From NCBI GenBank assembly GCA_046957575.1, contig JBKUOG010000003.1, positions 80,048-144,047 on the forward strand: DNA of 64,000 nucleotides. Reading direction: 5' to 3'. The notes under the pieces were generated by a model that saw only the letters and a list, made by a program, of their open reading frames with translations, did no database searches and was not told where the DNA came from. This document shows, in pieces, positions 24,651 to 33,633 of this stretch. Source of the DNA: UMGS1370 sp046957575 (GTDB taxonomy: Bacteria > Bacillota > Clostridia > Lachnospirales > Lachnospiraceae). The position numbers were made by a program, and so were the translations under genes. The first letter of the stretch is position 1. The number at the start of each line of letters is the position of its first letter.

Positions 24651-25568
24651 TTATAATACGCTGTTAATGTCTGCTGCCATATCGATCACTGCCTGTCTGG
24701 AAGCGTCAGCAAAATGTTTTGGACCAAACTTCTCGTAAGAAGCGTTCTTATATGCTGCAATAATGCCTCTGGAAGAGTTGACAATGGCGCCTAAACCGTC
24801 TTCATTAAAGCAGTATTTTAAGTCTTCGGCAGTACCGCCCTGAGCGCCGTAGCCAGGTACTAAGAAATAGGTGTTCGGCATTAATTTTCTTAAAATACGG
24901 CTCATTTCCGGATAAGTTGCGCCTACTACTGCACCTACGTTGCTGTAGGTTCCGTCCATGGACTCTCTGCCCCACTCTACTACCTTATCTGCAACCAGCT
25001 CATATACCGGACGTCCGTCTACTAACTTGTCCTGGAATTCGCCGCTGGAAGGATTGGAAGTCTTAACCAGAATAAACAGACCCTTGTCGTTCTCCTTGCA
25101 GACATCAACAAATGGCTTAATGCCGTCTGTTCCAAAATATGGATTAACGGTTACAAAATCTGTGCCGAAACCGGAACATATGTTGGATCCTACTTTTACG
25201 TTTCCAATATGTGCGGTTGCGTATGCAGCGGAAGTAGAACCGATGTCGCCTCTCTTGGCGTCGCCGATTACAACCAGACCCTTTTCCTGACAATAATCAA
25301 CGGTTTTCTTATACACTTTCAGGCCTTCGATACCAAACTGCTCATACATGGCGATCTGAGGCTTTACAGATGGAATCAAATCATAGGTAGCGTCTACAAT
25401 TGCTTTATTAAACTGCCAGATTGCGTCAGCTGCACCTTCTAATGTCTCACCGTACTCGGAAAAAGACTTCTGCAGCAGATGATCTGGAAGGTAAGACAGC
25501 ATTGGATCCAGTCCAACACAGATAGGCGCTTTGGTTTTCTGAATTTTTTCAATTAACTTCTGAATCAT
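24651..25568 (-). CDS. pyrF: Orotidine 5'-phosphate decarboxylase (type 2)
   Basis: PyrF decarboxylates OMP to UMP. The 305-residue length and sequence fit the longer bacterial type 2 enzymes. The catalytic Asp/Lys network lies in GDAKRGDIGSTSAAYA (about 94-109), with TVNPYFGTDGIKPF further on. An upstream ATG at 25619 is in frame, but AAGGAGG before the ATG at 25568 fixes the start. It heads the pyrF-K-D-E run. A clear pyrR-type attenuator was not seen in the short leader. Confidence 0.96.
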   Translation of the reverse strand: MIQKLIEKIQKTKAPICVGLDPMLSYLPDHLLQKSFSEYGETLEGAADAIWQFNKAIVDATYDLIPSVKPQIAMYEQFGIEGLKVYKKTVDYCQEKGLVVIGDAKRGDIGSTSAAYATAHIGNVKVGSNICSGFGTDFVTVNPYFGTDGIKPFVDVCKENDKGLFILVKTSNPSSGEFQDKLVDGRPVYELVADKVVEWGRESMDGTYSNVGAVVGATYPEMSRILRKLMPNTYFLVPGYGAQGGTAEDLKYCFNEDGLGAIVNSSRGIIAAYKNASYEKFGPKHFADASRQAVIDMAADINSVL

Positions 25569-25704
25569 AGGGAATTCCTCCTTAATATATCTATAGGCAT
25601 ACTGAATATAGTTTATCATAAGTTTGCCAAATAGAACACCCCTATTTTTTATAGCGATTTAGTTGGTTTCGTTCCAGCTTCTGCAAAAAATTATTAATAA
25701 ACCA

Positions 25705-25733
25705 GTGACATTTTGGAAATTTTATAGTATAAT
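25705..25733 (+). promoter_or_regulatory. Promoter of fprA
   Basis: GTGACA (25705-25710), 17 bp, TATAAT (25728-25733), about 90 bp upstream of the fprA ATG. The divergent pyrF start is 137 bp from this promoter. Confidence 0.6.
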
Positions 25734-25821
25734 AATGAATTTGGAACATGTAAGTAAGTCAAAACTAATTCTCATTACACTTACCATATATTTTATTTAT
25801 AGAAAGAAAGGTGGAACTTTC

Positions 25822-27030
25822 ATGCATTGTACAAGAAAAGTAACTGACAGTATTCACTGGGTAGGCGGAAATGATCGCCGTCTTGCCTTATTTGAAAACC
25901 TGTTTCCTGTCCCCAATGGAGTGTCCTACAATTCCTACGTGATTGTGGATGAAAAGACCGCTCTTATGGATACCGCGGATCCTTCTATCCGGAACCAGTT
26001 TTTGGAAAATGTTCAGCACGTCCTTGACGGCCGTTCTCTGGACTACCTTGTTGTAAACCATATGGAACCGGATCACTGCTCTGCTATCGCAGACATTATG
26101 ACTCTGTATCCAAATGTCAAAATTGTGGGCAATGCCAAAACATTCCAGATTATGGGACAATTTTATTCCATTCAGGATTTGTCTGATCACTCGGTGATTG
26201 TAAAAGATGGAGAAACTTTATCTCTTGGAACCCATACCCTGCATTTTTCCATGACGCCCATGGTACACTGGCCAGAAGTAATGGTTACTTATGAATCTTC
26301 TGAAAAAGTGCTGTTTTCTGCAGATGCGTTCGGCACCTTCGGCGCATTAAACGGCAATATTTTTAATGATGAAATTGATTTTGACAGAGACTGGCTGGAT
26401 GACGCCAGAAGATATTATACCAATATTGTAGGCAAATTCGGCGTTCAAGTTCAGTCTGCCATTAAAAAACTTGGCGCTCTGGATATTCAGGTTATCTGCC
26501 CCTTACATGGCCCCATCTGGAGAAGCAACATTCCATACCTTTTGGACAAATATCAGCTTTGGAGCACCTACACACCTGAAGAAAAATCCGTTGTAATTCT
26601 CTATGGATCCATGTACGGCAACACTGAAAACGCTGCTAATGTCCTGGCTGCCATGCTGGCAGAAAAAGGTGTGAAGCATATTGCTGTATACGACGTTTCT
26701 TCCACCCATGTTTCCCAGGTGATTTCAGAATCGTTCCGCGCCAGCCACATTGTTCTGGCCGCCCCTACTTACAACGGAGGGCTGTATCCGGCCATGGAAC
26801 ATGTGCTGCTGGATATGAAAGCTTTAAACCTGCAAAACCGCACCGTAGCACTCTTAGACAACGGTTCCTGGGCCAGCACTGCTTCCAAACAAATGAAAGC
26901 CATTTTGGAAACCATGAAAAATATGACTGTGTTAGAATCCATTATCAGCCTGCGCTCTTCTCTCAATGACGCCCAGATGGATGCTTTAAAATCCATGGCT
27001 GAGACACTTGCAGAAGCGGTAACAAAATAG
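25822..27030 (+). CDS. FprA-type flavodiiron protein
   Basis: Flavodiiron proteins reduce O2 to water or NO to N2O in the cytoplasm and protect strict anaerobes. The N-terminal metallo-beta-lactamase domain has the di-iron motif HMEPDH at 80-85, with further ligands around the TPMVHWPE and SADAFG segments. The C-terminal flavodoxin domain starts near 255 with YGSMYGNTENAAN for FMN. Total length of 402 residues is normal. An AAAGGTGG site precedes the ATG at 25822; the frame is open 53 codons further upstream, but that extension lacks a ribosome-binding site and contains the promoter. Monocistronic, ending at a bidirectional terminator. Confidence 0.94.
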   Translation: MHCTRKVTDSIHWVGGNDRRLALFENLFPVPNGVSYNSYVIVDEKTALMDTADPSIRNQFLENVQHVLDGRSLDYLVVNHMEPDHCSAIADIMTLYPNVKIVGNAKTFQIMGQFYSIQDLSDHSVIVKDGETLSLGTHTLHFSMTPMVHWPEVMVTYESSEKVLFSADAFGTFGALNGNIFNDEIDFDRDWLDDARRYYTNIVGKFGVQVQSAIKKLGALDIQVICPLHGPIWRSNIPYLLDKYQLWSTYTPEEKSVVILYGSMYGNTENAANVLAAMLAEKGVKHIAVYDVSSTHVSQVISESFRASHIVLAAPTYNGGLYPAMEHVLLDMKALNLQNRTVALLDNGSWASTASKQMKAILETMKNMTVLESIISLRSSLNDAQMDALKSMAETLAEAVTK

Positions 27031-27063
27031 GGCGTATTGCCTTATTCCGGCTGTCTGCATGAT

Positions 27064-27115
27064 AAAAAGACTCACCTGACATCTTTTGCTGACTGGATGC
27101 CAAGTGAGTCTTTTT
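27064..27115. terminator. Bidirectional terminator between fprA and the LytTR gene
   Basis: AAAAAGACTCAC (27064-27075) and GTGAGTCTTTTT (27104-27115) form a 12-bp stem with T runs on both strands. It separates the convergent fprA and LytTR genes. Confidence 0.8.
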
Positions 27116-27872
27116 AAGATTCGCTGTTTTCTTCCTTCTCCTCGATTTCAATGTACTTATTTTCCTGTTTGCTGCAATACTGAGAATAAATTTTAAACGT
27201 ATCTCCATATCTGGCCTGACTGATGGGGATTTCCTCTCCATTGTCCAGCAATATGCTGTTCTTATAGATCCTGACAATTTTATCCATATTTACCAGATAG
27301 CTTTTGTGACACTGTAAAAAAATATCGGAAAGTTTCTGTTTCACTGTCTCCAGTTTCCCATAATAGCAATGCCTGCCTGTATCAGTATGGACTACCACCT
27401 TATGGCCTCTGCTTTCTAAAAATAAGATAGTCTCAACTGGAACGGAGTAAATCTCCCCTCTTTTCCGAAAAACTAAATTCTGCTTTTCCTCATTTGGAGA
27501 GTTTTTCTCAATAATCTGCGAACTCATCTCCTCAAAGCGGCTATCAAGAATCGGTTTCTGATAAACTCCCACAATATTCGATGGAATCAGAAATATCTTT
27601 TCGATATAGTCCCTTCCATCCTCTATGACAAGGATTATCTTAGACAGCGGCCTTTTTTCATAAATCTTTTGGGCAATCTCCAGTTCCGTGCAGTCAACAC
27701 ATTTCTCTACATCCAGTACGATGTAATCAAAATAGTCTCCATACAATACTTCCTCTAAAAATCGGTCTAATGTCGGAAAAGCAAATACATCTCTAATTCC
27801 CACAATTCCCTTTAAAATTCCTTTCATTTGTTCTTTTGATTGCCCGTTATCACTAAAAACTGCGATTCTCAT
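27114..27872 (-). CDS. LytTR-type DNA-binding response regulator
   Basis: The 252-residue protein has an N-terminal receiver-like domain (1-120) in which IVLDVEKC places Asp54 at the phosphorylation site. A C-terminal LytTR domain (about 135-235) shows VPVETILFLESRGHKVVVHT and FLQCHKSYLVNMDKIVRI-like segments. LytTR regulators typically control bacteriocin, quorum or virulence genes. No histidine kinase gene is adjacent. The receiver's other acidic and Lys positions are only partly recognisable, so phosphorylation is uncertain. It is the last gene of a long minus-strand run and lies 40 bp after a 70-residue hypothetical gene. Confidence 0.85.
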   Translation of the reverse strand: MRIAVFSDNGQSKEQMKGILKGIVGIRDVFAFPTLDRFLEEVLYGDYFDYIVLDVEKCVDCTELEIAQKIYEKRPLSKIILVIEDGRDYIEKIFLIPSNIVGVYQKPILDSRFEEMSSQIIEKNSPNEEKQNLVFRKRGEIYSVPVETILFLESRGHKVVVHTDTGRHCYYGKLETVKQKLSDIFLQCHKSYLVNMDKIVRIYKNSILLDNGEEIPISQARYGDTFKIYSQYCSKQENKYIEIEEKEENSES

Positions 27873-27912
27873 CTGTTTGTTTCCTTATTGTACAGAATTT
27901 TTGTTCTAATTT

Positions 27913-28125
27913 TTATACCTCTAAACTGCCTGTTCTGCGAAAATAATCTATGTATCCATTGATATATTCCGTATCTATTTCGTTCCATTCAAACCCTGCC
28001 TTTTTCAAAAACCACTGTGTAAATTCATTGTCAATCTGAACATTTTCATGAAATACCAGGTGTCCTTGTTCATCCATATCATTTTGAAATGCTTCAAAAA
28101 TATACTCTGTTTTGCGGTTTTTCAT
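27913..28125 (-). CDS. Hypothetical acidic protein (70 aa)
   Basis: Not recognised. The product is acidic with aromatic residues, with no signal or membrane segment: MKNRKTEYIFEAFQ start, WFLKKAGFEW middle, and YINGYIDYFRRTGS end. The ATG overlaps the stop of the truncated condensation-domain gene by 4 bp (ATGA), suggesting translational coupling. It could be a small genuine gene or the fused 3' end of whatever was lost from the neighbouring gene. Confidence 0.5.
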   Translation of the reverse strand: MKNRKTEYIFEAFQNDMDEQGHLVFHENVQIDNEFTQWFLKKAGFEWNEIDTEYINGYIDYFRRTGSLEV

Positions 28126-28571
28126 AGTCTTTTGAAGTTCCTCATTTTTACCATAAGACTGAATGTCCAGGCGTCTGAGATCAAATGGCTTAATACTGCC
28201 AGAATTCCGCTCTTTCCTTCTGCAGTAAATACCGAAAAACGATACATCGCTCTGTCTTCCAGTCCCAATGGTTCTTTGGCCATTTTCTCTGCATATGCAT
28301 CAAATTCCTGCATAGACTGAAATGACATCACTGGTATTTCATCATTGATTTCATTTACCACATACTGCCCTGGTTCTCCATCTTCAGAAAATCGCATACG
28401 CATACCGCTCTGACTTTGTATAAATCTTTGAATCGCCTGCTGCAGAAACGAAGAATTCCTCTTTTCTTTATAAAATACTGCACCGCACAAATTAGAGATT
28501 GCTGTATCTTCATAATATTTCTGTAGATTCCAGATATTTTTCTGCTGGATTGTTAACGGCAGCTTTTCCAT
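28122..28571 (-). CDS. Truncated NRPS-type condensation domain protein (149 aa)
   Basis: The sequence starts as an NRPS condensation domain: MEKLPLTIQQKNIW at the N terminus and SHLISDAW at 128-135 in place of the HHxxxDGW catalytic motif. A full domain is about 430-450 residues; this one stops 14 residues after the motif in an unrelated VKMRNFKRL tail. It therefore keeps only the N-terminal lobe. The first His of the motif is Ser, so condensation is unlikely. A GGGGAATAAAG site before the ATG at 28571 supports expression. It may be a remnant of an NRPS or of a stand-alone acyltransferase, or a re-purposed half-domain. Neighbouring genes are not NRPS modules. Confidence 0.7.
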   Translation of the reverse strand: MEKLPLTIQQKNIWNLQKYYEDTAISNLCGAVFYKEKRNSSFLQQAIQRFIQSQSGMRMRFSEDGEPGQYVVNEINDEIPVMSFQSMQEFDAYAEKMAKEPLGLEDRAMYRFSVFTAEGKSGILAVLSHLISDAWTFSLMVKMRNFKRL

Positions 28572-28610
28572 CTCTTTATTCCCCTTTTCTTTCATCGGCA
28601 ACGCCAATGG

Positions 28611-30164
28611 CTACCTCTTTGGCTCCAAATACAAAAACTCTTTTACCTCTGTATCAATTACGTACTTTCTCTCTCCGTCATAGTAAATCAGTTCTCCGCT
28701 CTCGCCTTCCGGATCATTTGCCTCGCAAAATAGCGATCTGCCTTCAGAAAGCTGCTGCACAAATCCCATATTTTTTACTGATGTGGAAATCAATTCTCCC
28801 TTCGTTCCCGTAAACTTATATAGGTCATTTCCCTGTATGATCCAGATACACCTGTCTTCTTTTGTTGGATGGCCCATATCAATCTGATCTCCTGACAGTA
28901 TCAGTTCCTGATTGCAGAATAATTGTTCCTCGTCTCCGTCTTTTCCATGTTTAACATAATAAATATCTGACTCCTCAGCCTTTGGGCGAAGAACACATCG
29001 ATAATTTCCGTCTGCATTATCTGCAATCTGTTTCACTTCCCCCATTTTGTCCGTTCCACAGTTGACAGAAAGAATATAACTCTCTCTTAAAAAATCGTCA
29101 TAAGAACTGAAATATACGTTTTCATGATAGCTGTCATATTCCACCCTTCCTAAGTACATGCCTGTCTCTATCTCAAATATGTGTTCTATGTCTTCGCCAG
29201 AAATAGAAATACTGCTGATACCATCATAGTGATTTGACACAAATACCTCATGTTCCAAATCCCCTCTCCCGCCTGACTTAAGAACTTTCCTTTCTGTTAA
29301 ATCCTGTAGAATAAACATACCATTTTGATCCCAGCCATAAATTTTTGAAAAATCTTCTGTGATATCTAAAATAGCCCCATCTTCTATTAATTTCCTTGTT
29401 TCCAGGCCATTCTCTACATCCAGTATGTAACCGTCCTCTAGTCCTGTCTCCTCCTTATAGTCTGTCCATAAAATCTTCGTTTTCTCTTTATCTAAGAAAA
29501 CCTTGTCTACTCCTGAAGCCAGTCGGGTTATTGTCTCACAATCACTTAAATAGAGGTTGCCGCCTTTTTGATACACAATCCGATCGTCTTTTGTCAGCCT
29601 ATGAGTTTCAACCTCACTATCTACTTTTATTTTCTCGTTTCCATCTTCGCTATAGAAAAGAGTATATGTTTCTGCCAGTCCATCTTCGCCTATCTGGATT
29701 TCTCCTATGGACAGAGAACCATTTCCATTCTCACTCACTAATTCTGGCCGAAAATATAAAGGAGCATTCATGTCCTCTCCATGCATTCTCTCAGTCCTTG
29801 TCATAATAACCAGTTCTCCCATATTGCTGTCTGTTCCAAATTCCATAGGTTTTTTTTCTGGTTTCTCAAGATTCACTCCATAAAGCGTATCTTCTTTTAC
29901 ATAAAACAAGTTCGGATTTTTCTTTCCTAATAATCCTAAAGATGAATGCTTAAGTAATGCAAAGACTCCCCCTGCTACCAAAAAAGCAACTGCAACCACA
30001 ACCATATTTGCTGCAGCAATCTTGCATTTCTTCTTCTCTTTTCTTTTTATCTGACATCCGCACTTTCCACAAAACACCTGTTCTTCCTCTATCTTAGCAC
30101 CGCAGTTGGGACAATATACTATACGGCCGGATTTCTGTTTATGATTGTCTGCTTTCATACTCAC
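28611..30164 (-). CDS. Zinc-ribbon membrane protein with large extracellular domain
   Basis: The 517-residue protein has an N-terminal zinc ribbon, CPNCG...CGKCG (about 18-36), a basic linker KRKEKKKCK, one membrane helix (about 52-71), and a 440-residue extracellular region of short acidic beta-rich repeats (for example LYLSDCETI, ILWTDYKEE, YYVKHGKDG). The latter reads like the blade pattern of WD/TolB-type propeller proteins. No enzyme motif seen. The start may be the GTG at 30164 or the ATG two codons later. It lies 9 bp after another zinc-ribbon membrane gene, pointing to one operon. Role unknown. Confidence 0.7.
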   Translation of the reverse strand: MSMKADNHKQKSGRIVYCPNCGAKIEEEQVFCGKCGCQIKRKEKKKCKIAAANMVVVAVAFLVAGGVFALLKHSSLGLLGKKNPNLFYVKEDTLYGVNLEKPEKKPMEFGTDSNMGELVIMTRTERMHGEDMNAPLYFRPELVSENGNGSLSIGEIQIGEDGLAETYTLFYSEDGNEKIKVDSEVETHRLTKDDRIVYQKGGNLYLSDCETITRLASGVDKVFLDKEKTKILWTDYKEETGLEDGYILDVENGLETRKLIEDGAILDITEDFSKIYGWDQNGMFILQDLTERKVLKSGGRGDLEHEVFVSNHYDGISSISISGEDIEHIFEIETGMYLGRVEYDSYHENVYFSSYDDFLRESYILSVNCGTDKMGEVKQIADNADGNYRCVLRPKAEESDIYYVKHGKDGDEEQLFCNQELILSGDQIDMGHPTKEDRCIWIIQGNDLYKFTGTKGELISTSVKNMGFVQQLSEGRSLFCEANDPEGESGELIYYDGERKYVIDTEVKEFLYLEPKR

Positions 30165-30173
30165 TCACCCAGT

Positions 30174-30677
30174 TTATTCCTTTATATAAACATCTTCCTC
30201 CAATTTTAATTCAGAGCCATTGATATACCACTCGCCATCATCAATACGGGAGTATAGACGGCCATTTTCGTTCCACTCCAATGTTGCGGCTTCAAAAAGC
30301 CCCAGTCCTTTTATGTGAAGCGTTTTATCCTCATCAATCGTATATGTAGCCGGAATCTCTCCCATGATCATTGTTCCATCTTCATAGAAAGTAACGTCAT
30401 CGCCAGAATCACTCTCCCAGCTCCCTACGATCAGTTTTTCCGGAGTTTTTGAAATTTGTGAAATTAATATGGACAAAACAAACAGCAGTGCACCTCCTGC
30501 TAATAAATATCCTATAGCTGCTTTTGGCAGTTGGATTTCTTTACTCTTTTCTGTATCTTCCTCTAATTTTGAACCACAATTATGGCAGTAACGTGAAGGT
30601 CCAATCTGTTCGTCCAACTTTGCTCCGCAATTAGGACAATATTTTACCATTTTTTTGTTTCCATTCAGATTTTCCAT
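30174..30677 (-). CDS. Zinc-ribbon membrane protein with short lipocalin-like domain
   Basis: The 167-residue product has two Cys pairs, YCPNCG and YCHNCG (about 13-36), one membrane helix at about 55-72, and an extracellular region, KLIVGSWESDSGDDVTFYEDGTM, typical of DUF5640/lipocalin-like small domains found after zinc ribbons in Clostridia. An AAGGGAG site precedes the ATG. It lies between two other zinc-ribbon genes with gaps of 9 and 38 bp. The function is unknown; the cytoplasmic ribbon and outside domain suggest signalling or complex anchoring. Confidence 0.7.
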   Translation of the reverse strand: MENLNGNKKMVKYCPNCGAKLDEQIGPSRYCHNCGSKLEEDTEKSKEIQLPKAAIGYLLAGGALLFVLSILISQISKTPEKLIVGSWESDSGDDVTFYEDGTMIMGEIPATYTIDEDKTLHIKGLGLFEAATLEWNENGRLYSRIDDGEWYINGSELKLEEDVYIKE

Positions 30678-30715
30678 CCCTTATCTCCCTTGTATTCCCA
30701 TTCTCTTTTGTTTAA

Positions 30716-31213
30716 TTATACGGACACATTTTCAGAACTCTCTCTATCCCAAAAATTCTCGATTGGATTTCCACAGGAAGTACAAAATCGCATTCCTTTT
30801 TTTACTACTCCTCCACATTTTGGACATACCACCAGTTCCTCCTGATTCAGCCTGGCAATTCTTGGCATGGCCACTCCACAAGCGCTGCAAAAAGCTGCAT
30901 CTTTTGGAACTTCTGCCCCGCAGTTTTCACAAATGCATACCCCTTTCACATCCTGTATCTCCTTCTGATAAGAACAGATACGCTCTTCTGCACCAATAAG
31001 AACGTTCATCATTCCTGAAAAATCTGTTTCGCAGTCGTTTCTGTGAAGAACCGCATACAATTTTCCTATCTCACAATACTGTTTCTCAATCAATTTTTCC
31101 TGTTCGGCAATCAGAGAATTAAGGCGTCCCACATCTGACATTTCTTTTGTCTTCTGCAAAGTTTTCTGCCCTGCCTCTGATACCATTTTCCCAAATTCAT
31201 CAAAAAAAGCCAT
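30716..31213 (-). CDS. Soluble double zinc-ribbon protein with coiled-coil N terminus
   Basis: The 165-residue protein has an amphipathic N-terminal half (about 1-90) with coiled-coil character (LNSLIAEQEKLIEKQYCEIGKLY). Two zinc ribbons follow: CENCG...CSACG and CPKCG...CTSCG (about 95-150). There is no membrane helix, unlike the two zinc-ribbon genes downstream. A GGGAGGAG site precedes the ATG at 31213. This domain order is common in Lachnospiraceae proteins annotated only as zinc-ribbon proteins. It stands 34 bp downstream of the XRE-like regulator gene. Confidence 0.72.
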   Translation of the reverse strand: MAFFDEFGKMVSEAGQKTLQKTKEMSDVGRLNSLIAEQEKLIEKQYCEIGKLYAVLHRNDCETDFSGMMNVLIGAEERICSYQKEIQDVKGVCICENCGAEVPKDAAFCSACGVAMPRIARLNQEELVVCPKCGGVVKKGMRFCTSCGNPIENFWDRESSENVSV

Positions 31214-31247
31214 ACTCAAACTCCTCCCTTGTATCTTTATTTTTCTT

Positions 31248-32654
31248 CTATATCAAACTTTCCAAAAACTCAATCATAGTTTCCCTGGATTCCACTAAAT
31301 CGCTCTTTTTTAATTCTCTCACAAACTCATAGATTACATGGCACAGGGACTCCTCAAAAAAGGTCAGCATCAAGCATGTATTATCTCTCTTTTTCCGGGT
31401 GCAGTTGATGCCGTTTTCTTTACTGATAATCATATAAAAATCCCGGCTTAATGAAATGGCATCATCCTTTAATAAATATCCATTCTCTTTATTGTCTAAA
31501 ATTGCTTCCAGGATCTTTTGAATTGCCTCTTTTCGTTTCTCTGCCGGAAATGGAAGAAAATGTTCAGACAATCCATCAATCACATGACCATTCTCATAAA
31601 AATCCATAACTCCCTTTCTGGTAAAAAAATTGTATACTTTTAGACTTTCTGCCTCAGAACTCAGTTCCTGATTTTCCTGCCGTAAAAACTGAATCAGCTC
31701 TTCTCTTTTTTCATCGTCCGGTTTTATTAACGAAATCCAAAAATCCGAACTGTATGTGGGGAACGGAATCATCGGGCAGAGTCTGTACACTTCTTTGCTT
31801 TTGTAAAAATCGTATCCCTGCATAACCCGCTTGAAATCTCCCAGTCTTGCATCGTTAGTCGTAAAAATAGAAGTATAATTCTTGATCTTATTATAGCGTT
31901 TCTGGAATAACTCCACCTTTTCTTTATCTTCAAAGAAAATACCGTCCTCAAAATCTGTGGAGAAAATTACTCCCATGGAATCGCTTACAATTAAATACGG
32001 CATCAGGGAAGTGCTGCCGTACCGGATCAAAACACTATCATAAAAATAATAAATAGAATAGCTGAATTTGCCCATCAGAGCAGGAATCAGTTTTTCCAGT
32101 GCGCTGATATTTTTTACACCGCTGTCGCTGCGTTCACTCTCCAGACAGATAATCTGCTCTATGGATAATTTGGGATTGTCCCGCAAAATATTTAATAAAA
32201 GATAAAGCACCTCGCATTCCGGCTGGCACAGGATCCTCAAACTTTCATTTTTTTCATAAGCATTTAACAGGATCTGAAAGATAACTCTGTTTAAATTTTC
32301 ACGTCCATGAATAATTTCGCTAATATTCTCTCTCTGCATTTTAAAGGAACTGATAGGATGTTCTTCCTGATCTACATTAAGATTTTCAATGAACTTAATT
32401 ACCGTCTTTACTTTATAATAATTTTCTTCTCCTACCTGCATAATCCGATACAGTTCACACAAATGCCGTTCTTCATCTGGCGATAAATTCAAAATATGGA
32501 TGAGTCTATTGAATAATCGTTCATTCAAATACCGCTTTCCTGCTAACATTTGGTAAAAGGAAGACGGATCCACATCTGCCTTTAATGCCAGTTTATTCTT
32601 GCTTATCTTTTTTCGCGTAATTGTTGTATTTAATTCTTCTAAAAATTTAGACAT
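31248..32654 (-). CDS. Large XRE-like transcriptional regulator
   Basis: The 468-residue protein opens with an XRE helix-turn-helix (about 1-60: KISKNKLALKADVDPSSFYQMLAGKRYLNERLFNRLI). The remaining 400 residues are mixed alpha/beta with no family I can name. They contain acidic loops, FSYSIYYFYDSVLIRYG and a MPYLIVSD strand, and may be a ligand-sensing or oligomerisation region. There is no signal peptide. It is the first gene of the zinc-ribbon run and could regulate it; an upstream terminator at 32806-32838 isolates it from the gene before. Target and signal unknown. Confidence 0.7.
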   Translation of the reverse strand: MSKFLEELNTTITRKKISKNKLALKADVDPSSFYQMLAGKRYLNERLFNRLIHILNLSPDEERHLCELYRIMQVGEENYYKVKTVIKFIENLNVDQEEHPISSFKMQRENISEIIHGRENLNRVIFQILLNAYEKNESLRILCQPECEVLYLLLNILRDNPKLSIEQIICLESERSDSGVKNISALEKLIPALMGKFSYSIYYFYDSVLIRYGSTSLMPYLIVSDSMGVIFSTDFEDGIFFEDKEKVELFQKRYNKIKNYTSIFTTNDARLGDFKRVMQGYDFYKSKEVYRLCPMIPFPTYSSDFWISLIKPDDEKREELIQFLRQENQELSSEAESLKVYNFFTRKGVMDFYENGHVIDGLSEHFLPFPAEKRKEAIQKILEAILDNKENGYLLKDDAISLSRDFYMIISKENGINCTRKKRDNTCLMLTFFEESLCHVIYEFVRELKKSDLVESRETMIEFLESLI

Positions 32655-32805
32655 GTCTTCACCACCGGTTTTCTCTTTTGTCCCTAATCTTTTTTATTTC
32701 AATTTATTTAATCATACCATTGGCACTTTTATTTCTCAATATATGGCATTCTATTTGGCATTATTTGTTAAATCCATCTGCCAATAGAAAATTGTTATAA
32801 AACAA

Positions 32806-32838
32806 GGAGAACCGAAACCTTCGATGTCTCTGTTCTCC
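32806..32838 (-). terminator. Terminator after the helical-bundle gene
   Basis: On the minus strand GGAGAAC (32838-32832) pairs with GTTCTCC (32812-32806), followed by TTGTTTT. It lies about 10 bp after the stop of the gene at 32848-33282. Confidence 0.6.
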
Positions 32839-32847
32839 CTGCGCTCT

Positions 32848-33282
32848 TTATAAAAAGCCTTTTAATTTTTCTAAACTCTTTTCTTCAAATTTCTGAAGTT
32901 CTTCCATCAGTTTTACAATCCGGCTATCCTCACCCTGATATGCATTTATCTTTTTAATTGCATCATTGATTCCCATGGTACTCCCCTGAATCAGCATTTC
33001 TGCCATATGGGAAACACTTTTATCTGTCATGGTCTGCACATTAATCATCAGATACGTCCGAAGTTTTTCAAAAGCACCTAACCCTTTTTCGTCAAAGCCG
33101 CTTTCACAAAGCATGTGCTTTGCCCTTTTGTGAAATTCCTGATACCCCTCCTGCTGCTTTTCCAAAAAAGCACGAAACTCCTCGTCTTTGGTCATTTTAC
33201 TTAACTGCTCCATGGTTTCTGTTCCCATCTGGGAATTCTGGTAAATAAAATTCAGCAATTCTGCATGTTCATTCATATCCAT
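32848..33282 (-). CDS. Hypothetical four-helix-bundle protein (144 aa)
   Basis: Not a family I can name with certainty. The sequence is nearly all amphipathic helix: ELLNFIYQNSQMGTETMEQL, FRAFLEKQQEGYQEFHKRAK, LRTYLMINVQTMTDKSVSHMAEMLIQG and RIVKLMEELQKFEEKSLEKL. The layout resembles ferritin-like or DUF2383-type bundles, with scattered His and Glu but no clear ExxH pair. AAAGGAG before the ATG at 33282 fixes the start; an in-frame extension to 33318 is not needed. It has its own promoter and terminator and so is a single-gene unit inside the island. Confidence 0.6.
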   Translation of the reverse strand: MDMNEHAELLNFIYQNSQMGTETMEQLSKMTKDEEFRAFLEKQQEGYQEFHKRAKHMLCESGFDEKGLGAFEKLRTYLMINVQTMTDKSVSHMAEMLIQGSTMGINDAIKKINAYQGEDSRIVKLMEELQKFEEKSLEKLKGFL

Positions 33283-33484
33283 ATACTCCTTTCGTCTAAA
33301 GCCTGACTGTATTGTCATCTACATGGATAGAATGCACTGGTTTGGACAAAATATTCTCCGTATCTCCTCTCTATATCTGTACAGATTGCAGCGTATATCC
33401 AAAGAAACTATTGGGATTGTAAACAAATACCGCAGTTCCTTTTCCCTTAGTCCCACTTTCCTTTTCTGAATCTTATACAAGATT

Positions 33485-33514
33485 ATTATAACCTTTTCTT
33501 CTTATATGCTGCAA
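33485..33514 (-). promoter_or_regulatory. Promoter upstream of the helical-bundle gene
   Basis: TTGCAG (33514-33509), 18 bp, TATAAT (33490-33485) on the minus strand. The 350-bp stretch 33283-33633 holds this promoter and no open reading frame or other feature that I can support. Confidence 0.5.
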
Positions 33515-33633
33515 ATTTAATTATGTATAAAATCCCTTTATTTTTGTCTAATAGCGATATTAAAATATTTTCAATAGACTTTTTGCAGTATGTCCTTGTT
33601 CTAAAAATCTTACAATAGATACTTCTATATCCA

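Noticed and set aside
25569..25704. PyrR-type attenuator upstream of pyrF
   Set aside because: The leader is short and has no antiterminator/terminator pair or PyrR anti-antiterminator consensus that I can see.
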